Origin: Nageia nagi
Lineage: Eukaryota; Pinophyta
NCBI GenBank assembly: GCA_050084985.1
Contig: JBITNC010000001.1
Coordinates: 186,992,001 to 187,056,000 of the forward strand
Reading direction: 5' to 3'
Length of the DNA stretch: 64,000 nt
Shown: positions 24,401 to 39,400 of the stretch, piece by piece
How the letters are laid out: each line of letters starts with the position of its first letter
Numbering within the stretch: the first letter of the stretch is position 1
Notes under the pieces: model-generated
What the model saw: only the letters and a program-made list of their open reading frames with translations
What the model was told of the DNA's origin: nothing
Database searches by the model: none
Program-made: the position numbers and the translations under genes

Positions 24401-27400
24401 ACGTTAACCTCCTAGAGGCTCCCAGATGCTAGACCTAGGGTGGATGTCTTCCCCAATGCGCTGAGGAATCATGCATGCCCATCATTAGCCTCTTAGAGGC
24501 CCCAAAATGTCCAACGTGGGTGTCTAGGTGTCATGCATGCTCAACGTGGGTGCCTAGGTGTCATGAATGTTCATGTGGGTGCCTTGGTGTCCTACATGCT
24601 CTATGTGGACCTTCTAGATGCTCCAAATATTAATTGCATGTCATCATGGGCCAACATGGGGGTCTAGGAGTCTTCCCAAGGGTGGCGAAGGTGTACAAGT
24701 GTAATAATGCTCCCTAAGTCCAACATTGGGTTTATGGGTGACCATCCATATCATCGTGCCATCTTAGGTGTCATACAAGACTTGGGATTCCCACAATCAT
24801 CTTAAGGATCTCCAAGTGCATAAATAAATAATAAAACAACTCATCCTATGCTTGAGAGGAAAACTTCCCACTTTAAGGCTCACAATGAAGGTCCAATGCA
24901 CCATTACTTTTCTATCCCAAGTCACTAATAATGTGAAAACAAAATATTTACAAAGGGATCACCTAGGATCACAAATTTACTTAATTTTGTTCAAGAGGGG
25001 ATGTTACATTATCGTTTGATAAAGCTTCCACATAAAAGACTTCTGAATATCAATCATGGACAGTCATCCAAATTAATTACATTATTGGGGACTTCTTCAA
25101 CAAGATCCATCAATCATGGACAGTCATCCAAATTGTCCTAGACTCCTAACAAAGGAGACACAAGATGAAATGATTTATGATAATGCATTCTTGATGGTAT
25201 TCCTAGAGAATAAGGCAACATTATTTCTACCATAAGGACCAACCTTAAGCTAGGAACAATTTTAGCACTTGCTACACTTTGAAAGCTTGAAGAGAGTATC
25301 CAAGATGAGTGGGACAAGATATTTACCACAAATACTGCGAAAAAGTGTCAAGCACATGTATCCAAGACTCTAGGCAAGGCAAACTTTCAGGTCAAAGACA
25401 AGGAAGAGGGGTTATAGATAGGCAAATCCAAGCAAGATCAAAGGGAAAATCGAAATCAGTAGAAACATGCTATACCTAAGGGTAAGGAAAGAGCAAGGGA
25501 AAGTAGATTTCCAAAGCCAAATGTGACCAAGATTAAATTGAAATCAGAATCAAAAGAAGAAGAATATACCTAATGTCAAAGTAAAGAAGACATGACTATT
25601 GTGCCAAACCAAAGCATCAAAGAATAAGTGCTTCGAGAAGCTTCATACTTTTCCGAAGAAGATGAAGGGGTTGATTGTTTTTCAATGTTTTCATCCTGAT
25701 GATGGGCATAGGAGTTCCGTTGCTTCAAGAGGGCAAGGTACTCCTTTCTTGTTCCTTCAAACCTAGGGCTTTTCTACAAGTTATTAATACATTGACTCAT
25801 CGGCCACTCACTATATGACCATGTACAAGGTTCTTTTCATTGGTATGATTATAGAAAGAATGCAAGAGAGCTCATTTAGTGCCAATGGTGCCAATACAGT
25901 AGATACGGGCCAGGAAATGTTAAGTTCCAGTATGAATACTCCAATGAAGTCTACTAAGTTCCATGCATGCTAGAAATCTTGAATTGAGATTAAGGCAGAA
26001 GTAGTGACATGTGCTTGCTACATCATCAACTGCTCTTCCACAAGGGTAGTCAAGGACATGACTCCACAAGAGCAGTGGAATGGATGGAAACCTAATGTGG
26101 GCAATAGGGAAGGTTTTAGATGTGATGTATAGATCATATTCCAAGGAAATAAGGATAAATGCTAATCCTGGGCCTTAAGTGCATCTTCATGAGCTTTTGT
26201 TAGGAGCCCTAGGCTTTTAGACTGTCTGACATAGATATTAGGAATGTTCTCATTAGAAGGAACATGAGGTTTGGGAGAGTTTCCCTACTAACACCTCATA
26301 TCTTCAGATACTTTCTAATGAGAAAGAGTTCACATCTATAGAATTGAATTTAGTTGAGGATGCTTAAGCTATAGTTCATATGGGTGATCATGATGTAGCT
26401 AATATGGGTGTTGGTAACAGTGATGTGATAAAGATGATCATCACTACCATGATGACAATGTTTCTTCACCTGAGTCTAGGGGTAAGGCACCCAATGTTGA
26501 TCCCACACACAACGAGCCTAGGAGGCCTTTGTGGCCAAGGAAGCAATTGGAGGCACCCCTTCCCATATTTAGGAGATTATGTAGGTTTGGAAGAAGACTA
26601 TGTAGAGAAGCAACACACTGATTTTGTTCTCGTGATCAAATATCGGAGTTGGTTCTAACGCTCCATGGAAAGAACATTTTGGGGTGCACATAGGCCTTCA
26701 AGACAAAGTATATTTCCGAAGGAGAGGTGTAAAAGTGTATGGATTGATTGGTAGTTAAGGAGTTCTTTCAGTAGGAGAGATGGACTAGATCAAGACTTTT
26801 TTTCAGGTTGCTAGGACAGACTTTATTCAGCTAGTACTCACATTAGGTTCTCGTTTTCATTGCAGATACATTGGATGCATGTGAAGAAGGCATTTCAAAA
26901 CAGCGATATGCATAAGGATATTTATATGGACCAGACTCTTCGTTTTCTCAAACCTGGACTTGCCCACTATTTGTGCAACTTAAATATGTAACTGTATGTG
27001 CTCAACAAGCACCCAAAGCCTCGTTCTCAACACAAGTTTGAGAGATATGGATAAGAGAGTAATGTGCAGTTGTACATTTGGAAAACTAAGGGACACATTA
27101 CTTATCATCATGGGAAAGATGATATGAAGGACAGATTCAAAGATAACCTGGAGATGGCTCATCTTAAAGTCTTACATTTCTTATTGGGTATGCAAGTGTG
27201 GCGGTTGAATGATGCTATATTCTTAATCAAAATGGAGAATCACATTTCTATTTTAGGAGAATACAGAGAGGGAATGTGACTTGCAAACCAATTGCTATCC
27301 CCACGTCTTCAAGAGCTTAGTTGGGTAGCAGAAGAGCCTAAAGATCCCAAGGTGGATGCCTCTATGTGTCATTCTCTTATTGACAGTAGGATAGATTGCT

Positions 27401-30400
27401 TATTTTGTGGCTTTTGTGGTTAAACTAGAGGTGGATTACAGAGGATCTCATTGGAAAGAAGCAAGAGAAATCAAGGTCAGAAAGAGGACATTAGCATCTT
27501 ATATGGCAGGGAGAGCCAACCCTATTGCCTATTCATAATAAGAACAGGATAGAGATGCTGGAAACAAAAAGACAACTTCCCGGCACATCTTCACATAAAG
27601 TTCAGGGTCTGTTTCTCTCTTCAGCAAAAGAGTATGCAATATAGTCACAGCAGGTAAAAATGTTATGTAAATCCAATAAATTATCCACGAGGTTTCCATT
27701 AGAAAACATGGACTAACTATTTTGAGATTAGACAATCCATGTGCTATTACAATGGCTAAAAATCCAGTCCAGCTCCAAAGGATAAAGCATATTGGCATTG
27801 AGATATATTGGATTCATGAGAAGGTGCAACAACAACAGATTGATATGCAAAACATCCCTACGAAGCAATAAGTAATGCAAACTATTGGTGAAGGCTGCAA
27901 TTCTGCAGTTGCATGAGTTGATCAAGATGCAGGAAGCTGCCATTATGAGAGGGTGTTAACGTAATAACAACTACGCCTCATCATTAATGGATAAATGAGA
28001 TATTTTCTTCATCATGGGTCCACAATCAATTGAAGTGTGTTCATGAAGCCCACGCTTAACTAAGATCCATTTAATTTATCCGATCAACATATTTGTAAAG
28101 CTGTAACCATAATTTATTTTATGTTGCAGAATTTTGGGTCTGGCTCACACAGGACATTCGTAAAGTTAAATTGGTCTTTTGTGGCTATAGAGACAAGCCC
28201 TATACCATTTCATAATAATCATGTTATATCATATTGTGTCGTTTGAATAGACCTGTATTGAGTCATATTTGATATTAGTCTACGCCTTCCATATCGCCCA
28301 TGCACATTTTTTAGTTCTTATTTCAATGATGGTGAGTTTCCAATTGCTTCTTTAAATGCAGTTTTGATAGTTGTATGGATGACCCTAAATCTATCAAAAG
28401 CAAAATAAAAGAAAGACAAAACTAAAGAACACAAACTTCAAAATATGACCTCTTCAAATCAAGTAATGTGTGCACTGTACAAGCAGTAAGGGATTCTTTA
28501 AAGTTTTTGAAATAAGAAGTATTGTATCCACCATAGACAAATCATATGCACCCCAATTGCAATCTGCTAAAATATGAACAAATCAAAGTAATACAGGCAG
28601 CAAACACAAGGATATTGTCAACCAAACCAATAAATGCCAAAATGAAATCCTGTGTATGGGAATGTATCTGCTTAGGAAGTAACAAGTCAGATAACAATGT
28701 CCTTTCGTAACATCATGTAACTTATCTTGCAAGCTGTTAGTATTGTATAAGATACAACAATTATTTAAAAAATAAATAAATGGAAGCAAAGAACATGCGA
28801 TTGCACTCCATTGCAAAAACAGTTGCTGACAAATCTAAGTAGCAAACACTAACAGATCTCTAAATACAATAAAAATGCTTTAACATATTATAAGTTATTA
28901 GCAATGTAATAAATGGCATTTGTTCTTCATGCATGTCACTGTTATCTTCTAAATAAAAGAATTTAAATGTGTCAAGCACAAAGCCAGCTTTAGGTTAAAT
29001 CAAAAGCAATAGAGGAAAAATCAACACTATTCAATTTCTAATGAATCACATACCACTGCCAGAAGTTTCCTTGTCTGTACATGCCATATACGCAAATAGC
29101 GATCTAACCCTGCAAACAGGAATGAAAACTTGTGAATGAAATATTTAAAACAAAGGCATTATGGACTTTCTTTTAGACACTTCCAACAATGGATCAGCTA
29201 GGTGTTGAATGATACTAACTGATAACATTATATGTTGCTCATATTAGGGAACAAAAGTGCAGTTTTGATCCATCAAACATTTGATGGATATCAAGTGTAG
29301 CATTACACATTCAATATAAGAACTTAGTATACAAATATAAATTGGACATTTGATGAATAAGTATCAAGTGTAGCATCACACAATCTAAACTGTCCCAATG
29401 CTTACGTTTGCAACAGTAACATAGAAAATGCGTGTTTAAGAGAAACCTTTGAGAAAGAAACAAATGATAAGTATAGAAAAACCTGATTATATTAGATCAT
29501 GAATGACTAAAAGAAGACATCATAAGTTCAGATAGAACCCAAAAGATTGGGAAGTGAGGCTAATGGACATCAAAAGTACATTCTTGAATGGAATGCTTGA
29601 AGAAGAGGTGTATTTGCAACAACCACTCAGTTTTGAAGTCAAAAGGCAAGGAGGACCATGTCTACCAGTTGAAGAAGGCCATATATGGTTTCAACCAAGC
29701 ACCTAGAGCTTGGTACTGTAGGATTGATGGCTACTTGCACTATCTTGGTCTCACAAGGAGTGTGATTAAGCCCACTTTTTATTTCAAATTTGAAGACGAA
29801 AAAATCTTGCTTGTTTGTCTTTATGTTGATGATTCAATCTACATTGGTGGAAATCTTCATCTCAATGCTGATTTCAAGAGGCTAGTGGAAAACGAATTTG
29901 AGATGACTCCTTTGGGAAAGATGAGTTATTTAACAAGTTCTGAAATCAAATTCGTGAAACACTTGGAAGCAACAGGGAGTGTTGGAATGTGCTGCCAAAT
30001 ATCCAAACTCTAGCAAGCCTTGAATTCACCAACATGAGTGTAAACTTATCTCAGAGATACCTGAGTCCTCATACATATCAAAAAAACATGTTTAGTAAAA
30101 ATTAAATGACATACAATTTCCAACCATGTGGCAGCCCGGTAACTAGTTTATAACTGCCCTCATCAGGTTCAGCTTTTAAACTCTTTCATTATGATGATTC
30201 TTTCCCTGAAACTTGGTAGGATGGTCGAAGACATGTAAGAGCATATGTTAAAAGTGTCAGATTAGGATTCCAGTTCAGAATTTGGCAGTTACAATCAGTA
30301 CAAGGTTAGGAATTCCTGACAGCCCGAATTTCACTGGGTAGACAATCGCAAGAGTTATAACTTCTTCATCCAAATGTATTTTGGTTTGAAATTTAGTAGG

Positions 30401-33400
30401 CTTATAGGCACTTGTTATTAAGTACACTACAAGTTATGAAGTAGAATTTGGATGAACCATTTGGAATTTTTGCTCACCATAGAACTGCTGATTTGACATG
30501 TGACAGTTTTGGACAGTCAGAGTGTAGAAGCAATTCCAATTATCAAATGAAGGTCATTCGACCTCAAATTGTATACTATGATAGATTAGACATAAGAGGT
30601 GGTTCTGAGCAGTTCATTCGGACTTGTACTAGCTATAGATGCGAGCTATTGCTCAAAAACCGATGGTAACAGTGCTGCAGTTTTATGTAAACAGTTTGCA
30701 TTTATAATGTAAATCATGTTCCTTGGATAAACCTTGGAGTCTATCAATTCTGATGTTGTTTATCAGTGTTACAGTATATGTTTGAGTTGTCTACGTTGTT
30801 GAAATCTCGTTCTTTTATGACTGTTGTTAAAAAGAAAAAAGAAACTTAATTTGCCCCTAGAAGCAAGTTGTCCTATCGAGGAACTAGGGAACAGTCCTTA
30901 ACATTTTGTATCAGACTTGATCTCATGGTTGAATCAGTCCAGAAGTTCTTTTATTGGCCTGCAGAATGTGTGGTTGCTGAGTTCACTGTTGGTACCTTTA
31001 TTTTTGGTCTTGGTCTTGTGGTTTTGCAAGACCGAATTCAAACAAGATACAATGAGGAGTGAATTGTTTCTTAGATAGATGTGCAAGATCATGGTCAGGA
31101 TATATGACATATCGAGGGAAGCTGCCATCAAAGGAGGATGTTGCATAATGAGACCTTCACCTCTTCTTCAGATGGAGACTCTAGAGAGGATGTTGTTGGC
31201 TCCTCTAAGTCTAACTTAAGGGAGGGTGTTGAACTTAAACTAGAATTAGCATTGTCCTTATGTGTATTTAACATAAGGATTTCTTAATAATAAACCTTAA
31301 GCTAAACATTTGATGGTTAATTGTGTGTTGACATGAGTTAATCTAGTGTAGATTTTATAACAGTTGAGATTAAGAAATATTTGATCCAAACCAACGGTTG
31401 AGATAATATCACATGGATTGATCAATTAGTGATGTTGTGTCTATTCATAGGACACTACTACCATTCATTTGTAACAAGTCAAATTATAATGACTATTTGA
31501 GTTTAACCATCCAACCCAATTCTTGCATATCATTTCTTCTGCTTCTATTTCATGATTTTATTTCATTTTAATATTGCTTTGTGTGGAATTCTCATGGTGT
31601 TTGATTTTTCAGTAATCTATTGTACAATTCATCACTTTGCTTAGTTTTTAGGGAAAAAACACAATTTATCAAACTCAAGTGATAGCAATTCTAGTGCACT
31701 CCAGGTTTAAACCATAACACAAACATTATAGCTACATACCACATGAGGCAATTAGTGGCAGCTCTGGATGCCTCACAATGGATCGAACACTTCCACAACA
31801 CTTTCCCTTGAAGGAACCCAATAATCTTCCTGCCAAAATCACATCAAAAGTTGTTAATGAGCAATTTTGCATTTTTATGGCTCCCTTTTGTCTATACTCT
31901 AGCAATAACTGTACAGAAAAACATGTACAAAAGAAACCAATGAATACAAAATACATATTTGCAATATGAATTAACCGTCAACATGATTAACTATTATGTG
32001 TTTCATGTCGTCTATCTTTCTGATAAAAAGAAACTCGCCACCAAACAAGCAAAGGTAGACAGCATAACAACCGTTCTAAAACAAATTACATTTATTCAAA
32101 TTGTAGCCACAAAGTTTCAGACTTTCAGTATTCAGTAGCTTCCTTGTTTGATGTGCTTAGTTTTAGCAATACAGTTGAACTTGATACACTAATGTGAAAG
32201 TCACAGTAACTCCATCGAAATGTAAGCCTATAGATGGGTGGCCAACCACAGGATGCCAAGCTGTGTGTACAGTAATCCTTTAGTAAGGGAAGTGATAGTA
32301 ATAGTCAACTGGTACCTAATTATAAGAAATACCAATTCCAAGGACCAGATACACTGGTGTGCCGAATTCCATAGGCTACCAAACTCTAGCTACCCTATTG
32401 GAAATTTCAGATAATACTATTGGCAGTACAGTCAATGTATTCAAAATAATTTCAACGACGTGAAAGTGGAAATGGCCCTTTGGTAAGCCAACACACGGAA
32501 AGATACATCACAACATTGATCTGCATTAAAATAAAATGCAATGAAACCTCCAGCCTTTGATTGGATACAAGAACCTGCCAGTGTTATGAAAGATTACTAA
32601 GATAAATTATTATTTCATTGCCACTTCAGAAGGAATAACATTTCATGGTATCTTGTAATTTCCTCTTATGAATTTGGAAAAGTTGCTAAAATCCACTGCA
32701 GAATTGATTTCAGAAGTTACAATATTTTTATCATAGTTAAAAGATTTGAAGCTATTCATAACTCCCACGCAAATTGGCAAAAGATTCTCATAAAAGAGTG
32801 AGGATACATACAATCAACAATATAGCAGCAAAATCAAATACAAATGCATTATTTGAAAATTGAAAACATTATTTAGACAAATTGCTTCTGCAAGTTCAAC
32901 ATAGAATGAATATCAATCCAATTAAACTAACAGCAAGTTGGATAGTTAAAAATGAAATTTGAAACTGGATTTTTATTTTTAATAAAGCAAATTCCACCCT
33001 CCAATCCAGTTTTCAAATGATCTCTGAAAAAAGGCCTGAACTCTGTGACAGTACATTGTTGCTCTGCAAATGGACTCAGAGCAATGAGAAGTTCCCAAGG
33101 AAATTCAAAGATTAAATTTAGATAGAAATAGAAAAGTTGAGAACCAGATTACATCTACATAGAAGCCACAAAAAAATAACAGGGAATATTATCAGAATGA
33201 TCATCAAAATGCTGCAGCAGAACCCAAAATATGAGTTGCTATCTTCATGGAGATATTCATGACATGAGATGAATATAATTGCGTTGTACAGAATTTTTGT
33301 CTTGTAGTATATGAATGTCACCCTCCTTGAATGGCACAGGCCATCACCTATATTAGAAATGCAGAAGCATCTAGGAGACTCCAAAGAACTCTTACCAATG

Positions 33401-36400
33401 TGGTCAGAGTGATCATTTTCCTCTGACAAATCCAATCATCTCCTCTATAGAATAAATAGATAGTCATTGTGTAGCTGTAATGCGCTCAAGTCTAATGTTA
33501 TTTATAATAAGATTATAATTCTGATAATAAAGACTCAATCATATGAGAACAGGGGGGTAAAACGTTTTACATAGCATTTAAGGCCAAAATTACAAATTAA
33601 CTCAAAAATTCCTGATTTAGGTCAACACCTTTGACACTTTAAAACACCAATTCAGTTTTGGCATATGTTGGAATAGCGCTTCCCCATGGCCAGTGAACAT
33701 ACTACATAATATTCCGTACTGTGGTTGACTCCAAATACGAGGCAGGAGACATACATTGCCATACAAGTTTTATAGGCATTAGCAAGAGATTTGGCTAATA
33801 TGCTCCAGGTAGCATGAGTGTGATTAATAAATATAAATAGTTCAAAAGTGCTGGGTGACACACCAACTTTGGTCAGTTTCTAATCTGGGTAACACAAAGA
33901 ATCATTTCCATCAATATTTTGCATGTAAAGTAAATTGAACTTCCGATGACTTAGAAAGAGGCATAACAATCAAACTTGTATTAGTTTATTCCTCAACAAA
34001 TTTCAAATATTACCAGGCGTAACTAAATGTGGAGATATTGAATGGTTGCAACTTACAACATTATAATATAGGAATCTTCTCAAAATTGTTAATAATAGCA
34101 TTGTTGCAGGGGAAGGTGAGTTACAAGAATATTTAGCTTAGGATCCAGATTTCAAACATGAAAATTTGCAATCCAAATAGGAACGAGAAGTTTGGAGTTA
34201 GATGAAAGAAAAATACTAGACTTTAAATTGAGAGGAGGGGGACTCCCATCTGAAAATTTGTCCTCCCTAAAGCTAAAATAAGACTTTCTATCTACAAAAA
34301 CTGTTGCATGTAAAATATGGTATTGAACAGTTGGCTGCCAAAGACTGTAAGGTGAAGGAAGAGGACTTGATTTTGATCATTCTGAAAAGATGATCTGGTT
34401 TTAATCCATCCTTCAAAAACTTTTTGCAAATTCATCACTCTTCTAAATAAGTTCAGACAGAATTGCAAGTCTTCAAAGAATTGCTGTCAGAACATGGACA
34501 CATATAAAAGAAGGTTCTGATAAACAACGAAAACAAGAAGGTGCATCCTCGATATGCTTTCCATTTACTAAAGATAAATGTCCCTACAAAGGGTTTAGAT
34601 GTCTTACGAAATGGTAAATAACTTTAGGAAAGATGGTAGGAAGCAACCTGGTTAGAAAATAAAAAACAAAATCATGGGTAGCCTAACATAACTGAACACA
34701 CTAATGAAGACGATGATGCATTGGTTGTTTCCCAACATAATAATTAAGAAACGACATATGGCAATTATATATATGTTTGTAAACACAAGTGGCACAGAAG
34801 ATTGGAGATTTGCAGACCAAACTTGCGAGAGCTAAGAAAAATCATGTTCCAAAATGTGTTCTGAATTCCTAGAATAGTAAGAACTTGTTCATCATTAAAA
34901 TCACCATACTGAGACATATAAATGTTAGATTTTACAGAAACAAAAATTTTCTTAACACTAAAAGATGAAATAAGATCGTAACCCCTGAAGGTACAATACC
35001 TAGTCAGTAAAAGTAGGTTGATACTCTACAAACACAAGCCTTGGTAGCAATGGTGCCAGAGATATGGTCATTTGAATTTCAGGTATGTGCAGCTGGTTTT
35101 ACATGAAAAACAATTGAGGAAGCCCTTTTAGGAAAGGCAATACTTCACAAGAAAAACGATGCTCAGATATGAAGATGATAATATCTATGAGCCCTTTAAG
35201 TTTTATTATACTTCCATTGCCACATAATTTTCATTACAACTAGGGCAATAAGATAGTGACTGTACTCTTCTAAGACAAGTCAGATACCTTCAACCATTTT
35301 AACTAATTTAAGGCTGCAGTTCACAATGAAAATGGCAAAAATGTTATAATTGAGAATTGAAGTGAATTCACTTTGATGAAGTTTGATATTTATTGGATGA
35401 AGAGAGGGATTCACAAGCCTTGGACTGAATGAATAAAATAGCCATGAAAATGGTAAGAAGCATGCTAAAAAGGAAGGAAATCCATATTGTGGTTTATCCA
35501 CTTAACAGAAGTCCTTTCAAAGAACTTTAATGCATGACACTCAAGCAGGTAAACAGAGGACAAAACTAAAAAGTAAAACATGTCAGTTCCAAACCATTAT
35601 TTCTAGTGCCCATGTCCTTATTTTGCAACAGAAATGAATAAATTGGATTCTTAATGGAAGAAATAATATTTGCAATATAGCAGTCATTTTAAGGCACACG
35701 AGTTACGATATTTATACAAATAAGGCGAATATAAGTAGGGATGTTTCATTGATGAGAATGATTAAAGTTTTCGATCTATTTCATCTACTCATATTCAGAA
35801 TACATCAAGCAGATCTAAAAATGAGCATTAGTGTAATATGATGTGTAACAAGATAAATGTAGCACCAATGTCAACCTCCCAGGTCCGCAAATTCTTCTAC
35901 CAAAATAAAACCTTTAAGACCTACAGAGTGAGCTTTGTCAATGTTTTTCAGATCAAAAGACTATAAGACAAAGAAAGAAATTATTAAGTTCATGAGTGAA
36001 CGAAGTAGATCAACAGAACTCACAAACACATCTGTAGAAAGGTACCTATTTACATGATAAGAGCTATGAACTACAATGTACAAATATGAATTCATGTCAA
36101 TATCATGTAATGTACATATGATACAAAGTTCAAAAATATAGTACAGATGTACAAAGAATGACCAACTGGACACGTAGGGAAACATAGAACTTGGAGAAAC
36201 TCTTAAGAACTCTTAGAAATTCTAACAAAATGTTAAGGCTAACATCAGCCAGTAACATTATATCTAATGAATGTCCATGGGAAAATGTCTTTGGACAAAT
36301 AAAGGATATATGCATCTATCAAATTTGATGATGATTTAGGATATTGTAAGTTTGCTATGATCGTAAACATTGCAACCAGATGATCTAGGATACTGTAACT

Positions 36401-39400
36401 TCATTATGATGTTTAACATTGCAAACAGGCAGCATGTTATGATAATTATAGAGACAATCTAGTTATACATGTGGATGACTTGATCATTACACGCAAATGA
36501 AACCAGCACCATTTTGCAATTGTATTCAAATTTCTTCTCAAAGTCCAAAGTTATTTGTTACACAATCAACTTTCAATCCCAAAAACAAATAAAATAAAGA
36601 AACCCCAATTTTAAATGGAGCTACCATCCACAAGTACCACCTAAATGCAAGCCTAAGAGAAATGCAACTTTTCAACTGGCATGCACATCAAACCGCTTCA
36701 TTAGAGGAAGAATTATAATCATCACAAATTCCAATGGGATACCACTCGAAGGTCAACACAAACTGTGTTCCCCACCATCTCTGATCCATAAATGGCTCAA
36801 ATATAGCTCCAAGTTTCAACCCTTTCATATGATCTTATGGGTGCAAGTGCATCCCTATCACCTCTAGCTAGAATTTTCCACTATCCCACTTTTGGTTCCT
36901 GTATAAGTCTCTCCACACATCATAAACCTATGAAAATCTAACTAAACTTCTATGAGCCTATCCTAGATTTTATTTTTGCATATCATACATGTCAACCCAT
37001 GGGTAGCGAATCCACTTGCAAAGATATGTGCAATAGGACAAAAATGCATCATGCTATTGCTATAGCAACAAGAAAAGCAAACACTTGGATCACAACTTGC
37101 ACCAGATAAAGAGCATTTCTTCATAGGACTAAACAATAGATTCCCTCCTATGATATCTTGTTCCTCTTCATTCTCATCCTTCACAAATGCATACCAACCT
37201 AACGTGTCCCTCTTAAGGCTTGATGTGCATAAAACCATGAAATATCAAATTATCCTTCTAAACGGAAAGATTTGTAAAACTATTCTTATGATCAAACACT
37301 TTCTTACATGGATAATGACAGAGAGGACTGCACTATAGTTTTAAGGCTCCTCAGTGAGCTGTTTGTAGTGGAGTACATATTCTATAGCAATATTTTACCC
37401 CCAGAATTGTGCAAAACAGCCAAAACTCTAAATAAAAGCTTCAAATTGAATTTCATAGACAGACCCAAAAAAGGGGAAGAGTTGAACAAAATGACTCTAT
37501 TATTCATTTCATGAATCTACTACAGCAATCAACGGTGAAAGCAAACAAAATTTGAAAAACAACCACCATCAACAAGATATGTAGAGCCTATTCTGAAACA
37601 ATAACAAAGAGGGGCGATGAGCCATTTAGCCTGCAGGGAACAATAGTTGCAAAGTAATTTGATATGATAGTAACGAAAACTTAAACATTCAAAACATCTT
37701 TAAACATTCTTATTATTTGAAACAATAACAACAAATCAATTTAAAAGTATATGATTTCTAAATGTTGCCACATGTTATCATAGGAAACTCTTTTTTACAC
37801 TGTAGCACCAATATGACATTTACATCCCTACCATCTACCATATACCATTCATTTCAGGCTGTACAACTATTAGAGGTACAGTTGGTAGACAAATGTTGGC
37901 ATCTGTTCCCTAATACATGCATCCTCTAGTCACTCTTCTACTGCATCACACTACAACATGGCTCCCAAACAAGTTCTTGGGAAAGTATATGTACAAATGA
38001 ATACTGCGTATTCTAGCTACTGGAGGAATGGAAACATTTCCAAACCCTTTAACTTGGGTGTCTTTTCACATTCCTTATTAAAAGACATCACTTTTCCTTT
38101 TATTATTTTCATATAATCTATACTTTAAAAGATGCATGTTTAATTTGCCTTTTTGAAACCCTTTCTAACCCCTCTGGTCCTTAGGATATAATTATCTTCC
38201 CTTATGTAAACTTTGATTATGAGCCCTAGTTGGTGCAAGGCCAACAAACTCTATCATTCAGTGTTGTTGATCCAGTTACACACCTTTTATGAATTTTGCA
38301 AGGCTACCAAGTAAGTAATCAATGAGAACGGTTGTCATTTCTACCTTGCACTACGCTTTCATATACACATGATTTGTAAATAGTTTTGTATTTAGTTTTT
38401 CATGTGTAAATATCTACCTACTCACATGTTATATGATAATCATGAACAAATTGTATCTGGCAACAAATGCGTATATATGAAACTATTTGTGAATAATAAA
38501 ATCATCACTTTAGACATGACGTATATTTATCCTCTATTTTCTATTGCATTGGCTTAAATTTGTCTCTTGTGTTTTCCAACAAATATCCCATGATCAGGAT
38601 CAGGGCCACTAGAACAAGGCTCTTGTGTGCATGTCCTACACAAAATGCAAGCATCAAACAATCTCAAATGGTAAAGGATGCACCTGAAAAGAATGTTACG
38701 GAATTAATAGAGGTTGCATTGGCAAAAATAGAGAAGAGAGCTAATGGATCAGTTCACTCAACACCTTCAGCAAGTTGCAACGCAACCTCCACTAGTTAAA
38801 AACTTGAAGCATCCAGATCAGTTCCAATGTGAGCCGGATTCAAGCTGCAGATCACCATGGGTTTCAAAAGTAAAAGGAAATCTTAATGCAGAGGCCAATG
38901 ATGGTTGGAGTTAGAAGTTTGATTCATATTTTTTCAGTCCATTACTAATCTAATGTAGAGAAAATGCAAATCATATTTTTAAAAGCCAACACCCATTTGT
39001 AGAATCATCCAGCTTAGGTTCAAGATGGGCATTCCAAAGCTCTTTAAGCAAAGGCATTGGACAGTTGATAGATAAGTGTGATTCCTATTTTTCCGTCCAT
39101 AACTATTCTAATATAGAGAAAGTGCAAATCATTGCTTTGAAGTCTTCTCCAAAAGTTCTAACTTGGTGGTAATCCTACTCTCAACTGCATGAGGTTGCGC
39201 CAGATCCCGTCACAAAATGGAAGAAATTTTGTGAAGCCCTATGATGAATTTCTGAATTCTACCATGCTAAATACTACAAGGAATTTCTTACCCTCGTGAC
39301 AAAGCTAACCATTTCTTATTCAAAGGAATTGAATCTCCTCAATTTCTACAGTAGCTTACATAGAGATATCCAAAATAAGATGTAGTTTCTTACCATCTCT

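Noticed and set aside
33118-33435. A 105-codon minus-strand open frame in intron 8
   Set aside because: Cysteine- and isoleucine-rich with no domain, no splice context and no repeats; consistent with a chance frame in AT-rich DNA.
36963-37238. A 91-codon minus-strand frame with several CxxC pairs
   Set aside because: The cysteine spacing does not fit a known finger, and the frame is not continued by splice sites.
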